A DNA stretch of 64,000 bases from Anolis sagrei (taxonomy: Eukaryota; Chordata; Lepidosauria; Squamata; Anolidae): NCBI RefSeq assembly GCF_037176765.1, contig NC_090025.1, forward strand, positions 17,099,545 through 17,163,544, written 5' to 3'. The notes below the pieces were generated by a model. The model was not told the origin of the DNA. It searched no databases and saw only the letters and a program-made list of their open reading frames with translations. The translations under genes and the position numbers were made by a program. Shown one piece after another: positions 9,786 to 60,476 of the stretch. Every line of letters starts with the position of its first letter. The first letter of the stretch is position 1.

Positions 9786-10700
9786 ACTTGGAACACTGCA
9801 TCTCCCAGGATTCCATTGCATGGAACCAGGAGTTTCAAATGGAGCCAAGGTGCATCCAGTGTAAGATGTAGATGCACCCCTTATAAAACTACAAATCCCA
9901 GAATTTCCTAACATGGAGCCAGGCCAGTGAAAGTGACGCCAAAGGGAATTCATACTAGTGTAGATGCAGCTCGTAGAAAACTACAGACCCCAGGATTCCA
10001 TAGCAGGGAGCCAGGGCAGTGAAAGTGGTGCCAAACTGCATTGATAGTTGTGTAGATGCATCCCTTAGAACGCACACACACACACAATAAATTAAATTTA
10101 AAAAAAAATCCAGAATTCCATTGAATGGAGCCAGGGCAGTGAAAGTGGGGGTTAAACTGCATTCCTTCTAGTTAGATGTAGCCCTTGTAAAAACTATATA
10201 CCCCATGTGCGATGCAGCCCTTGTGAAACTGCAACTCCCAGGATTCAATGCATAGAGCCCTGGCTGTGAAAATGGTGCCAAAGGGCATTCATGCTGGCGT
10301 AGATGCAGCCCTTAGAAAACTACAACTCCCAGCAGTCCATAGCAGAGAAAGCCGTGCCAAACTGCCTTCATACTAGTGTAGATGCATCCCTTAGAAAACT
10401 ACAACTTCCAGGAGTCCATAGCAGGGAGCCAGAGCAGAGAAAGCTATTCCAAACTGCCTTCATACTAGTGTAGATGCATCCCTTAGAAAACTACAACTCC
10501 CAGGAGTCCTTAGGAGGGAGCCAGGACAGAGGAAGCTGTGCCGAACTGCCTTCATACTAGTGTAGATGCATCCCTTAGAAAACTACAACTTCCAGGAGTC
10601 CTTAGGAGGGAGCCAGGACAGAGGAAGCTGTGCCAAACTGCCTTCATACTAGTGTAGATGCATCCCTTAGAAAACTACAGCTCCCAGGAGTCCATAGCAG
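9786..10700 (+). repeat. tandem array of ~91-bp units, left block
   Basis: About ten units in one orientation, each reading roughly agaaaactacaactcccagg, ccatagcagggagccagg, cagtgaaagtggtgcca and actagtgtagatgcatccc. Unit length is about 91 bp where intact; some units are shortened (10186-10220) or carry a CA-rich insertion (10070-10110). The units 10390-10680 are the most alike. The array stops where the ENOPH1 promoter begins. Confidence 0.8.
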
Positions 10701-34662
<23,962 letters not shown>

Positions 34663-35140
34663 GAAGCCCATTTTTTACAAGGGATTTTGAAAAGAAGATG
34701 GGATACCATCTGAGAAAATTCTCCTTATAATTTATGGCAGTTTCGTTGCTAGTGATGAGAATTTCTGAGAGAGAAGTTATTTGGATCCTTGATCTTCTGA
34801 TGAGAGGCAATTGAGGCCATAAGGTGTATCCATCCATTGATCTTGTAAATGCATTTCAGATTGAGCAACCGTTACAAAGCCTAGCGATTGTTGACTCCCT
34901 GTCTTCAGAATGGCACGGAAGAACAAGAAAACACAATTTGTCGGGAGTTTCTCTGGCACAAGACCTTTGACTGCACCATGTTTCTCCACCCTTGTGTACT
35001 TCCCATTCATCTGAAAAGGACCTTGTTTTAGAGAGCATCCTGATGGACTACATGCAGCATGTAAACCCCAGAAAACAGTCCCTTAGCTTTATTCCTTCCT
35101 GCAAATAATAATAAAAGTATCCTAAGTTTAAAACCTATCT
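34663..35140 (+). other. ENOPH1: ENOPH1 3' untranslated region (inferred)
   Basis: Unique sequence after the stop codon, free of obvious recent repeats, reaching the polyadenylation hexamer at 35110. The end is inferred from that signal only. Confidence 0.5.
35110..35115 (+). terminator. ENOPH1: ENOPH1 polyadenylation signal candidate
   Basis: AATAAA, 448 nt after the ENOPH1 stop codon, within caaataataataaaag. It is the first canonical hexamer noticed downstream. Confidence 0.55.
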
Positions 35141-35229
35141 CACCTTCCCTTCACCCTGCCAGCCTGGGAAAGTTGGAGAGGGAGCCAGGCCACCAACAAA
35201 ACCGCACCTGGCTCTTAAGAAAACACAAT

Positions 35230-36125
35230 CATTTACGATCTCAAAAATGAGAGGGCTGAATCTTTCATGGGGGATGATAGTGGTCCAACCTGGGCTCAGA
35301 CCCTCCTAGGCAGGTACTCTGCCAGTGAGCAGGTGAGGGAAAGGGGGGGGGGGGCGCGATTAGCTGTGGTCCATAAAGACCATCTTAACATTATCAGACT
35401 ACCTATTAAGGAGCTTAATCACATTAAGTGTGTGTAAAAGTCAAGGTAAAGGTTTCCCCTGACATTAAGTCTAGTCGTGTCCGACTCTGGGGTGATCATC
35501 TCCATTTCTAAGCCCAAGAGCTGGCGTTGTCCATAGACATCTCCTAAGTCATGTGGCCGGTGGCATGACTATATGGAGTGCTGTTATCTTCCCAATGGAG
35601 TGGTACCTTTTGATCTACTCACATAGACATGTTTTTGTACTGATAGGTTGGCAGAAGCTGGGCCTAACAGCGGGAGCTCACCCTGCTCCCCAGATTCGAA
35701 CCGCCAACCTTTCAGACAGTACGTTCAGCAGCTCAGCAGTTTAACCCGCTGCACCACTGGGGGCTCTGAGTGTGTGTACCTGGTTTTTAGACTGAGTGTG
35801 TGTACCTGAGTCTAAAAACCAGGGATAGATAGGGAATTCTGTTAGTGTACTGTCCACCCTGCTGCCTAACAGACTCCCTGGCCGAACTTGTGGAATTGGT
35901 GTCAGAGGTGTTGGAGTTGCTCAGGTTTTTGCTTCTGGGTGACTTCAACATACCATTGGAGGCGAGTTTTCAGATGCAGCTCGGGAGTTCATGGTATCCA
36001 TGACAAACATGGGCCTATTCAAATTGATTTCTGGACCTACGCACTTAGCAGATCATACTCCTTATGTAGTTTTCATACCGATTTGTGGGTGGAGGTGACT
36101 AACCGCCAAGTTGTCATGGAGAGAT
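35230..36125 (+). repeat. L2 LINE endonuclease-region fragment with Sauria SINE inserted
   Basis: The plus strand at about 35925-36070 reads LLLGDFNI, then FMVSMTNMGLFKLISGPTHL and ADHTPYV in broken frames. This is the GDFN motif region of the L2 AP-like endonuclease. It is the only 5' (endonuclease) L2 piece seen here; all others are 3' ends. Confidence 0.65.
35437..35768 (-). repeat. Sauria SINE, antisense, full length with TSD
   Basis: Tail ggtaaaggtttcccctgaca, middle tggagtgctgttatcttccc, head ccagattcgaaccgccaacc and gtttaacccgctgcaccact. The direct repeat AGTGTGTGTA flanks it (35427-35436 and 35769-35778). It interrupts the L2 endonuclease fragment. Confidence 0.9.
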
Positions 36126-36675
36126 AATTTTCTACAACCTACCACTGCAGCGGTGGTCACCACAACTACAAGTTACCACTACAAGAGTGGAGGACCTATT
36201 AAAATGGATGTAGTCTTTTTTTTTTCCTTTTGCAAAATAGGCTACTGGAAAGAAGTCATTTTTATATAGCCTTATCCATTAGTACTCACTTGACATTATT
36301 TACATGTAGACTTAAGTGAATCTAATTCCCTACCAGCATGTTTTTGATTTTGTTTTTGCTTTAAAGGCTTTACTTAAATATTTAGTGGGGGGGGGGGGTA
36401 GCAACAGCGAAAACTGGGACTAGGGGGTGTGTCTGTCACTGGCTATTTAGCTCTGTTTGTGATTGCATCACTCAGTCATGAAATCACTGCTAAGTAGGTC
36501 AGTGAACGGTGCCCAAAGAGCATTTGTGCCACTGGAGGTCAATAACCTCATTGGTTTTTCAACCTTCAAAGGAACAACTGCTGTTTAAATGGAAGAGACC
36601 AAAACTGGTTGCATATCTGTACCTAGTTCTTCCCATTCTTGCAGGGGTTCTGTACCCCTAACCCCCACAAACTAG
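36126..36675. other. intergenic, no recognised feature
   Basis: Between ENOPH1 and TMEM150C. Contains a G-rich run (36389-36399) and no exon or repeat I can name. Confidence 0.4.
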
Positions 36676-36833
36676 GGCCCCTTCCAGATAGGCCCTATAT
36701 CCCAGAATCTGGTCCTAGGTTTTCTTTTTATCCCAGATTATCTGGTAGTGTGGACTCATATAATCTATTTTAAAGCAGAAAACCTGGGATTAGATCCTGG
36801 GATCTAGGGACTGTCTGGAAGGGCCCTAGGCCT
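36676..36833. mobile_element. TIR MITE (family unassigned)
   Basis: The left end gggccccttccagataggcc is mirrored by ggactgtctggaagggccc at the right. It is about 158 bp with flanking TA on both sides. It is related to the element at 51447-51597. A mariner- or Harbinger-type origin cannot be decided from the target site. Confidence 0.6.
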
Positions 36834-38307
36834 ACTGTGTTATATAGGCCTTTCCCCTGTGATAACTTTATGTGTGGTGGGAGGTAGGCAAGTTTTTGAG
36901 TCTACATCCATGGTGTTGAACTATGGAGATGGTGTTTTTTTGCCAGCAGGTTGTTGTTCTTTCTCCTTGGAAGGAAAAGAACTGCAACTATAAGAAATCT
37001 AACCAGGGTAATGAGGGTTCTCTGATTGGGAACCGTGGTCTAGAGCTTGCATACTACTGGAGGACTGTCAAGTTTTACCTGGTGTGGTGTATTTTGCCTC
37101 CACACTTCACATGTCTAGAGGCTGAGTCTCCCCCGTGGCCATTAGTTCAAGAGAGGTAGCCAGTAGAAAATTGTGTTCCTGCCATACTAAAGTTCGAGAG
37201 AACTTCTGAGAGGTTCAAAAAGATGCCCTCTTCTTCCTGCAGTTAGCTGCAGGAATGTTCCCCATCTTCTCTATCCTTCACATTTCTGTCTCCCCTGCAG
37301 GCAAGCAACCAGCTTGAGGAAGCAATCATAGTGGATGGAAGTGCTCCATGACCAAAACTATATATACAGGCACAACTTGAGATTATTCTGAATATGAAAC
37401 TAATAGGATGTTAGCTCAGTTTGGTTAGGGTAACAAAGGGCACAGTGTGGAATTTATTGGACTTCATCCTTCCTTCACCCTTCACCATTGGCTCTACTGC
37501 CTAGAGAATTGCAGACCAATATCTGAGGGCTGCATTTTGTAATCCAAAAATAGCATTTCTAGACTCATCTTGGTGAAGATTTTCATGCACTGTCTCGCCC
37601 TCATTTTTCTCAAAGTTGTGGCAGTGTCATGAGATAGTTCGTGCTGGTGCATTCAGCTCAGTTAGGGTGCAGTCTGATGCAGGCTCACATGTCAGTTGTA
37701 TACATGTTCAGGACATCCAATCAGCGACAACTCAGTACAGTGCTCTGTTTACATTTGCTGGCTGGCACATCACTTCCTTGATCACTCCACACTTTTCAAA
37801 TGAGAATGGTGGAAGTCTGTGGAAAGATAATTCCTTTTCAAGCACTTATGGAATAAAAAGCTAGCTTGCACTAGGCTTTGCCAGTCTACTGGTCAAGATG
37901 GCCCTGGGTGAACTCACTCCATAATTTGCCTCCTCTCTCTGGGCCCCATTCACATAATAGATGAACCAAAGAGAGGGAGCGAGAAAAGGGGAGGAAATCA
38001 GATGATGCTATTCCTTAGTCTCTCCCTTGTCACCAGAGATTAAAAAGCAACAACAGCAAGCATTGGCAGTCATCGCCATTACTTTGCACGACAATGTTCA
38101 TCCCAGTTCCTGGCTCATCTCAGTATAGGCTATGATTATGCAGCTTGAATAGGTTTAGGGGAACCATCTGATTGTTTGGGCAAAAAATAGAGAACCAGAA
38201 CAAGTAAAATGCTTTGTGACAGCTATGAAACAAATAGGTCAAGAGAATTGGGTAAAGTAGAGCCTTTTCATATTCACAAGACTATAGAGAAGAAACTGGA
38301 CCTGAGG
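36834..38307. other. intergenic, no recognised feature
   Basis: Unique-looking sequence between ENOPH1 and TMEM150C, without exon, RNA gene or repeat that I can support. Confidence 0.4.
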
Positions 38308-38412
38308 CCTCATCACACTAGAGAAAAAAATCCACTTAAAATCCATTTTTGCCTCGTGCAGAATTTGGGGGTTGTAGTTTAGGGAGGAATCTCTAGTGTG
38401 ATGAAGTGTCAT
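38308..38412. mobile_element. short TIR MITE
   Basis: Ends cctcatcacactagag and ctctagtgtgatgaag are inverted repeats around a 70-bp centre containing gaatttgggggttgtagttt. The family is unknown. Confidence 0.5.
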
Positions 38413-38939
38413 GAGAATATTTGTCTAGCATCTGTTTTCTTCTGTTGCTCTTTTGTTTGTGTCCCAATGACAAGCATAAAACACCTTTGAAAGAGGAAAG
38501 CAGTCTTTGGCCCTCCAGAAATTTCAAATTACAACCCTAACAATCTCTTGCCATTTGTCTACAATGGGAATTGTATGCCAAAACAGCAGGAGGGCCTAAA
38601 GATGCCCCACTCTTGACATGACAGTAGCTTATTGTCGCATAAAGAACATCAAACAGCTATGCCCAGTGTTTCCATTCCATAGGAGACTTAGCACATGCCA
38701 AGCCCAAGCACCTTTTCAAGGCTTTGTGAAAACATCCTTATTGAATTGAGGCTTTTGGCTCAGCTTTAGAAGGATGTGGCTGGAAAATTTTCAATGAATA
38801 AATTTGACATGGAGATCTTGCTGGGAACTTCTTTTCTGTTATGCAGGCTAAAAATCCAAATAATGGGTTGCATAGTTTCTAAACAGAAGATTGCTGCTGT
38901 TCCAGAGCTGTTTTTCTACTTCAGATATTGCAGTGCATT

Positions 38940-38962
38940 TCTCTCTCTCTCTCTCTCTCTCT
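38940..38962. repeat. (CT)n microsatellite
   Basis: About eleven CT dinucleotides, followed by a short CA-rich stretch. Confidence 0.9.
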
Positions 38963-39034
38963 CATTCACATACGCACACACACAACTACATACAGGTATA
39001 TCTGCAATAATATACATACTGTCCATAAACAAAA

Positions 39035-42000
39035 TTTATTTAGTGGTCATGTTTCAGTGTACAGGTATTCATCATTGGTCAGCTGTGCCATAAGAAATAC
39101 TTTTAAGAAATGCACAATATATCACCAAAAAGCTTGAAATTCAACTTGGGTTGCATATTAGGTTGCAAGGAGGAAATCTTTCACAAATGGTGATTTCCCC
39201 CTTTACAATAAAATTTCAAAATATAAAATGATACAACATAAACATATATATTTAAAAAATTCACAGTGGACTATTTACAGTAAAAACACATTGGAACAGA
39301 AACCTATTTGAGCTATGTGTGTCCTTGTCTAAAGTCAATACTTGCATTGTGTATTTCTTCTAGGCTCTCCTTGCCAAAGCTGAGAATAAAATACATTTGG
39401 TTTGTGTTTTCCTATGTCTGGTTTCCTACTAATTCCAATACATATTTTTCTATCTACTGAGACACTGCATACCTTACAATCTGAAGTTATTTTTGTTTCA
39501 GTTTTTAGTCCAACATCAAATATTCCATGTTGAACAGCAGACTATGGCCCACAGCACATACACTCTCATTTTAGAGAAGTCACCTCTCTCCAGTCGTTAA
39601 ACATGAATCAAATGAGAAAAGAACTAAGCAGTGTTGACCTGGTTTACTTATTATAAATATGATTTTATCCCACCTTTTTTGACTCATTGCTACCTTTGTT
39701 ATTAATCCGTTTTTTGCGTATTTTGGAAGGAAGGCTGTTTAAAGAGATAAACCATTTGCTTCTGACAGTGCAAAACAAATCATATATGTGTATTATTCAG
39801 AAACGAGATATACAGGATAGTGTTTGTATTTTTTAATTCTAAAGACATGTTCTAACAACTAGGATTGGAAACCCGCCACTACTAGCATAGTCAGCTGTTT
39901 AACAAGCCTCTTTAGCTGTGCCTTTAGCAGCAAACTGAAATGTAGACACTAAAAGAAAAGTGCTCCAGATGTTACTGGACTTCAACTTCCAGTATTTCTC
40001 ACTATTGGCTGTGCTAGTTAGGGCTGTTGGGAGTTGAAAGTCTAACAACATCAGGATGGCAGGACTTTCTTATTCCTGAATTAGAAGAGGCTCATAACTA
40101 TCCCTGTGCTTTGAAAAGCTTCGTCTGCAGATTTTTGCACACCTGGTAAATGTTCAAGGCAAAAGAGAAGACCAGGCCAGGCTTACTTTATTGGTTTATG
40201 ATCAATGAATAAATCCTGCCTGCAATTCTTGGGTCTGGTTCAACACCTGTGGCCAGCTAATGCCTGATTTTGGGCTAAATCTAACATGAGTAGACCTCAG
40301 TTTGCCCGATGGGATTTCACCTTCTTCCTTCCTGCAGTCTCTGGGACCCCTTTCCGACTCCCAATTTTCCTCTACAATGTCTCATCCGTTTTCCAGAGCA
40401 CATTAAGCTGCCTGCAGTGAGAAGGAGGAGGAATGTAATCACTATATAAGCCATACTACAGAGTTGTATTCAGCTATGTCATAATGACATAGTTGAATAA
40501 AACTCTGTAATATGGTCAGTACAGTGGTCGTGCAACATGAGATTCTCATACCTTTACTAAATCTGTAAGGAAAGCATTTCAGGTCAACTACTTAAGTTTT
40601 TCAGTGATCAAGGTTGGCCCATCCCTTCATACCACCAAAATGTTACCACTGTGTATCAGGAGGGCACTAGTGGCAACCCTAACCCTGAGTTTATGGAGAA
40701 GAGCTAGAGGTGCCATCTTCCTCTCATTCTGGTGCTCTAATGGACCAGGATGATTTAAGGACTGCCAGCAGGGCTCCTGGTCTTTTAAAAGTTGCCTGAG
40801 TTTTAAAACTGTTTCTCAACTCTGCTGCTCCCACAATTCCTAACAGCTGGAAAACTGGCCGGGATATCTAGGAGTTGAAGTCCAAAACACCTGGAGGAAG
40901 AGACTTTGTTTTAAAGTAAGGAGGCAATGCAATAAATAGGGCAGAACAAATTGTAACCTGGAAATCCCCTTATATGAAAAGCTTTGCTTAGTAGGCAGCC
41001 ATAGTTTTTCCCACTAGTACAAAAACTGGTTCTTTTTTACCACCTGCACGCTCCTCTTCTGCTATTTCCAAAAGGCAAGGGAAGGGAGAGGGCGAAAGTA
41101 ATTGGGAAAATAGGCACCGAAGAGTGCAGCTTCCACTCCTCCCAGTTCAGTCACAGATTTCAAGGCAAAGGAGGATACTCCAGTTTGCATCCTGGCAAGT
41201 CTAGCCTGCAGAGATGTATAGCCAGATTCCTTGGTACACATTGGAAGCTAAGGCACCTGCCCTTTCTAGGGGCCTTTTGAGTTTCTAGTTCCACATTTTC
41301 ACTGTGGAGTGTAAGAAGCTGTTGTGCAGATCAGCCCATAGAGAAAGAGGTGCCAGTGCACTCTTCTTGTAAAATTATTTACATGTTTACAAAGGAACTC
41401 ACAAGACTCCTGGTACTTTACATGGAATTGGAAGTGGACAGAAATGAGAAGCCTGTGCCCTTTATATGTTGTTAAACTTTATTACTGACCATGATGACTG
41501 GGGCTGAGGGGAGTTGCAGTCTAGCAACATCAAAGGGACACAAGTTCTTGTCCCAGGACTATACTGTATAGGAGTCTGCAGATTTTTCTTGCAATTAGAT
41601 TGTGTGTATTTATCCATTTCCATAGGCAGTGCTACACAGTCAGGACTAGAGAAATATCTAGTCCAATGTTATCACATTACATGCTGTATTGGAAAATACA
41701 TACTGAGAAAATGAGGACAAGAGCCCTCTCTGGTATTGTCTAGCTCTACCTACTGGAGAGCTGTTTGGCAACTTGCATTTGATCATGTGTGAAAAATGAA
41801 CCAGTACTGTACTTTAAAAGGTAAGAAATGGAACCTTGAGTTCAATCCAGAGCTTGGCAATGTCATTTTTGGGAGCACTCAAGCCAGAAGTGTCCAGCCA
41901 TGGCCATTAGTTATGCTGGCTGGGGGTCTGCAAACTAGTCCAAAAAGTAACTTTTCCAAGCTCTGGTTCAAGAATGTGATTACAGGCCTCCCAAACGTGC

Positions 42001-42037
42001 CATGACAAAAAACAAAACAAAAACAAAATAGGCTGTG
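39035..42037 (-). other. TMEM150C: TMEM150C 3' untranslated region or downstream flank (inferred)
   Basis: Mostly unique sequence downstream of the TMEM150C stop. Minus-strand AATAAA hexamers (plus-strand tttatt) occur at 41478-41483 and 39035-39040, so the transcript could end at either. The stretch contains a 65-bp hairpin (40451-40515), a degraded MITE-like palindrome (39968-40060) and another near 40820-40905. Confidence 0.35.
40451..40515. repeat. 65-bp near-perfect inverted repeat (hairpin)
   Basis: Arms 40451-40482 and 40484-40515 are complementary at 29 of 32 positions around a single-base centre. It starts ccatactacagagttgtatt and ends aaaactctgtaatatgg. It is either a tiny MITE or a structured RNA element if transcribed. 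Confidence 0.75.
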
Positions 42038-56165
<14,128 letters not shown>

Positions 56166-56239
56166 TTACTTTTTCAGGCTGCAACTTTTGAAATAAAGCA
56201 AACATGGTCATGGGATTTGCAATTTTTTAACAGAAATTT

Positions 56240-56456
56240 TCCAAGAACTTCCTAACTGTGAGAGCAGTTCAGCGGTGGAACTCTCTGCCCCGAAGTATGG
56301 TGGAGGCTCCTTCTTTGGAGGCTTTGAAACAGAGGCTGGATGGTCATCTGTCGGGAGTGCTTTGAATGCAATTTTCCTGCTTCTTGGCAGGGAGTTGGAT
56401 GGATGGTCCATTAGGTCTCTTCCAACTCTATGATTCCATGATTCTATAACCAAGCT
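56240..56456 (+). repeat. CR1 LINE 3' end
   Basis: It encodes LTVRAVQRWNSLPRSMVEAP and LEALKQRLDGHLSGVL-type sequence and ends in cttccaactctatgattcca and tgattctat. It is only about 215 bp. Confidence 0.85.
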
Positions 56457-57111
56457 GGAGGTGACTGAGGGTGCATGCACAGTGCAGAACAAATGAATTC
56501 AGTTTGACACTGTAAAGAGGCCATCAATTTGTAAAGATGGCACCCAGTTTGTAACAATGCCACCAATTTGTAACGGTTTGTAAAGGAGCCACCATTTTGT
56601 AAGGACTTATTAAATTGATAACACAACTAATAGCTTGTGATATTGATTTGTGTTTTCTTCAATGTGTAGCGTGGCTTATCTTGAAAGTATTTGTAACAGA
56701 GTCTTGGCTTTGGAAGAAACTGTAACAAGTTTATTGAAGTATAGAAGAAGCTTGATGGTTTCAATGTATCTTAACTCTTAGAGGCACATATCTTCAGAGG
56801 TTATATTTATAACATTTCATAAACCAACTCTTAAGAGGACTATTCCATCCACTAAACAGGTTTCAAATTTATTTTCCTTCAAAATGTGTTTCTTTTTTTA
56901 ACAGATTACTTCAGGTACAAGCTTATCTTTTCCTTATGCTATTTCTGTTGCAGTAAAGATTCTTATTAGGGTTCTCTCCCCCTTTTTCTCATACACTGAC
57001 TAATAATTTAAATAAGTCAACTTGACCTATCTAAACTACACAGGCTAAAAGCCCAAACCTTCCCGATTCTCAACACAGTAGAATCAGGTTTTCCTTGTAG
57101 TTCTTCTTATT
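56457..57111. other. upstream flank of TMEM150C, no clear feature
   Basis: It includes a small internally repetitive stretch near 56510-56605 (caatttgtaaagatggcacc, ccaatttgtaacggtttgta). No exon was recognised. Confidence 0.35.
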
Positions 57112-57480
57112 ATTATTATAACTTTATTTGTACCCCGCTAGCATCTCCCGAAGGACTTGATGCGGCTTACATAGGCCAAGGCCTTAAAACACAATACAAC
57201 AATACAATACCTAAAGCAAATTAAAAACAGTTAAGCAGTATGAACAACAACAATAAACAATACATCAAGACACTATAAAACTGGGCTGGGCCAGAGTAAT
57301 GGGTACAAGATTAAAAGTGCTGATGTGGCAGGAGGTATGTAGGATTATAAGTAAGTGCAGTGTGCAGAGTGTAGCAATCTTAGTTCTACTAAAGTGCTTC
57401 TAGGACTTGGTATTGGAGATTCCTAATCTGAGAAGGCACATCTCAGACTACAGACTACCTTACTGGTTCTCAACACACAA
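57112..57480 (-). repeat. L2 3' tail, antisense
   Basis: It reads tttatttgtaccccgctagc and cccgaaggacttgatgcggc, then A-rich sequence with aaacacaatacaacaataca, as in other antisense L2 ends. Confidence 0.65.
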
Positions 57481-57724
57481 CAGAACCAGCCTTCCCTGTA
57501 GTTCACTGACTACAGACTAACTGTTTTAAATGGCTGCCCTGCCAAGTGGCAATTGGCTCCGCCCCTTTTTCCATGGCAACTCAGCTCAGAGTGAGCTAAA
57601 CTGGCTACCATCCCCCAATTATGCTACTCTAAATACTTACCCTTTTAAACACCTATATATTATTACACATAACTTTAGATTAAAACTCACACTTCACCAC
57701 AGACACCAGTTTAATTGCCATGCT

Positions 57725-58140
57725 TCAATGCGATGAAATCGTGGGAGCAGTAGTTTTATGAGCTTTTCAGCCTTCTCTGCCAAAGAATGCTGGTGCCTCA
57801 TCAAACTATAACTCCCATGATTTCATAGCACTGACCCATGACAATTAAAGTGGTGTTAATCTGTATTAATTCTACAGTGTAGATGCACCCAGAATCAAGG
57901 GCATCTGTGAGCTTCATGGCTCAGCAGGGATCTGAATTCACATCCAGCCTTCCAATCTATTTGTTCCCACTCAGAACTAAAACTTACTACCAGATTTGTA
58001 AAGCATGGCAATCTTTAGCCTTCTCTCCTAAAGAGTGCTGGTGCCTCACCAAACTACAGCTCCCATGATTCCATAGCATTGAACCATGACAGTTAAAGCG
58101 GGGACAAACTGCATTAATTCTATAGTGTGGATGCATTCTT
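57725..58140 (+). repeat. two copies of the ENOPH1-array unit family
   Basis: Copies at about 57731-57892 and 57990-58136 share ctgccaaagaatgctggtgc, aactataactcccatgattt, agtggtgttaatctgtatta and attctacagtgtagatgcac. They are longer, less homogeneous relatives of the 91-bp unit around ENOPH1 exon 1. Confidence 0.65.
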
Positions 58141-59218
58141 AGTTACCGTACATTCCTTCCTTGCTATTCATTATCTGTTTCTTTCTGATCTTCTACAGTT
58201 CTCTGCCAGAACATGTTGACATCCTGCAAAGGTAGTGGAGCCAAAGCAAGAGGGAAGTGTGCAAACAAGGTGATTTTCCGTTTACTTTTATATTTGCATG
58301 CTTTTGTGGGTTGGGATATTTTACAAAACTTCTAGAGTTTGGGATTTTCATACCCGATGTCAAGCAAGCAAGGTCATTCTGGGAAACTGCTCTCCTGTGG
58401 TTGCTCCCACCCTAGTTCTCAAAGCTTTTGAATTCATTAATAAAGTTAACAGAAGCTGTCACTCAAGAACTAGGAAAGATGCCAGCAGGGACAAAAGTCA
58501 ACTCCTGTATGCCACTTGCTTCCTCCTAAGAATTTTCTTTCTGCTCGCGCTGGATTTTAGTTTTGCATCATTCAGCAAAGGCAAAATGCCATTCCTCAAA
58601 GACTGCAGCACTTTACCTCCTGCTATGAAGCTTCCTTGTATTTTAAGATATGCGGTGCCCTCTGGCCTTTGCAGTATGACTATTTGTAATGCGAACAAAC
58701 CCCAAACCAAACTTAACCCCTCACCAATTTATTATTTCGCTTCCAGGAATCCTTAAGTCTTATTCTGTCTAAAGTAATATTTCACATCAGGCATGACTAC
58801 TGTTCATTTTCCTTTGAGAACTACCAAAAAGGGAAAGAATGAACTAGGCTAAAGGTTGGAAGTAGATTTTATCAAAGTTTTCATGTTCCCACTCCTGCAT
58901 AATATAAATACAAAATGCTGGCTGGACCTGTCAAAATCTTTAATTAAGGATCCACCATATTTTTTTAAAGAAAAAAATGCAATTTAGTCAAGGCAAACAC
59001 AAAATAAATCAAACAGACATTTTAGATTAATAAAACTCCCATAAATACAAAGCTACATACTGTAATTAAATATCTTTAAACCCCTACAAATCTCCCACTC
59101 TATATTGGATGGTTATTGTTCTTATTTGCCTACCCCATTTAAATAATAGTGGAATCACATTTCTAATTAATCATGCTGTAGATTAATACAGTTTGATACC
59201 AGTTTAACTACTGTGATG
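58141..59218. other. upstream of TMEM150C, no recognised feature
   Basis: Unique-looking sequence. It could harbour the non-coding TMEM150C first exon, but no donor/promoter combination stood out. Confidence 0.35.
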
Positions 59219-59226
59219 CTATAGAA

Positions 59227-59359
59227 CAGGCATGGGCAAACTTTGGCCTCCAAGTGTTCTGGACTTCAACTCCCACAATTCCTAACAGCCTACCGGCTGT
59301 TAGGAATTGTGGGAATTGAAGTCCAAAGCACCCAGAGGGCCAAAGTTTGCCCATGCCTG
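59227..59359. mobile_element. hAT-type palindromic MITE
   Basis: It begins caggcatgggcaaactttgg and ends ccaaagtttgcccatgcctg, an exact 20-bp inverted repeat at the ends, with inner arms aattcctaacagcctaccgg and ctgttaggaattgtggg. The target repeat CTATAGAA lies at 59219-59226 and 59360-59367. Confidence 0.92.
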
Positions 59360-59497
59360 CTATAGAATCATGGGAGAATGCTAAAGGCCTTGTAAAGTAC
59401 AATTTCCATGATTCCACAGCATTTTTGACCATTTTTGAAATCAATTGGTATCTATATGCCATCATTATCATAGTTCCACCTCTCTAGAATGAATGAA

Positions 59498-60388
59498 TCT
59501 ATATAAATAAAAATGTAATGTTCGTTTGTGGGATTAACATAACTCAATAACCATTGGACAAATTGACAAAAAATTTGGACACAATAACACCTATCAGGCC
59601 AACGAGTGACCATCACTCAAAAAATTGATTTTGTCATTTGGGAGTTGTAGTTGCTGGGATTTATAGTTTACCTACAATCATTCTGAAGTTCACTAACGAT
59701 GGAATTGAACCAAACTTGGCATACGGGACTTCGAAGACCAATAGAAAACAGTAGAAGGGTTTGGTCGGCATTGACCTTGAGTTTGGAAGTTGTAGTTCAC
59801 CTACATCCAGAGAGCACTTTGGACTCAAACAATGATGGATCTGGACCAAACTTGGCACGAATATTCCATATGCCCAAATATGAACACAGATGGAGTTGGG
59901 GGGAAATAGACCCTGACATTTGGGAGTTGTAGTTACTGGGATGTATAGTTCACCTACAATCAAAGAGCATTCTGAACCCACCAATGACAGAATTGGGGCA
60001 AATTTCCCAAACAGAACCCCAATGACCAACAGAAAATACTTAAGGCCATCCAGTCCAACTCCCTTCACCGGGGCAAGAAAACATAATCAAAGCCCTCCTG
60101 ACAAAGAGCCATCCAGCCATAGATAAAGAAAGATATATATGATTCACACACAGAGAGATATAGTATCATAGGTTTAAAAGGGACTCCTAAAGAAATTATA
60201 TGTTGCATGTTCCAGAGTAGGCTAATCAGACAATCTCCATGTCAGCACTGACAAAGAAACAGCAAGAAATACTGTTTACCCACAAGCAGAAAGACATTAC
60301 ATATGTTAGAAATCAACATTTTCTCATTACTTTATTTTCCAGACCACCAGACCGGGCCACAGCAACGTGTGGCAGGGGATGGCTAGTC
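59498..60388 (+). mobile_element. Helitron-like non-autonomous element
   Basis: The left end is TCTATATAAATAAAAATG preceded by A. The right end is gcaggggatggCTAG followed by T. Helitrons insert between A and T, begin TC and end CTRR. The body holds monomers (gggagttgtagttgctggga, tggatctggaccaaacttgg). No Rep/helicase coding sequence is visible. Confidence 0.55.
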
Positions 60389-60392
60389 TGTC

Positions 60393-60436
60393 TATCTATC
60401 TATGTATCTATGTATCTATGTATCTATGTATCTATG

Positions 60437-60473
<37 letters not shown>

Positions 60474-60476
60474 ATC
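60393..60476. repeat. (TCTA)n / (TGTATC)n microsatellite
   Basis: Tetranucleotide tract starting right after the Helitron-like 3' end, with interspersed gtatctat variants. Confidence 0.9.

Noticed and set aside
58298-58756. 152-codon open frame upstream of TMEM150C
   Set aside because: No family resemblance, no clear codon bias or splice sites, and no repeat identity; length alone is not enough.
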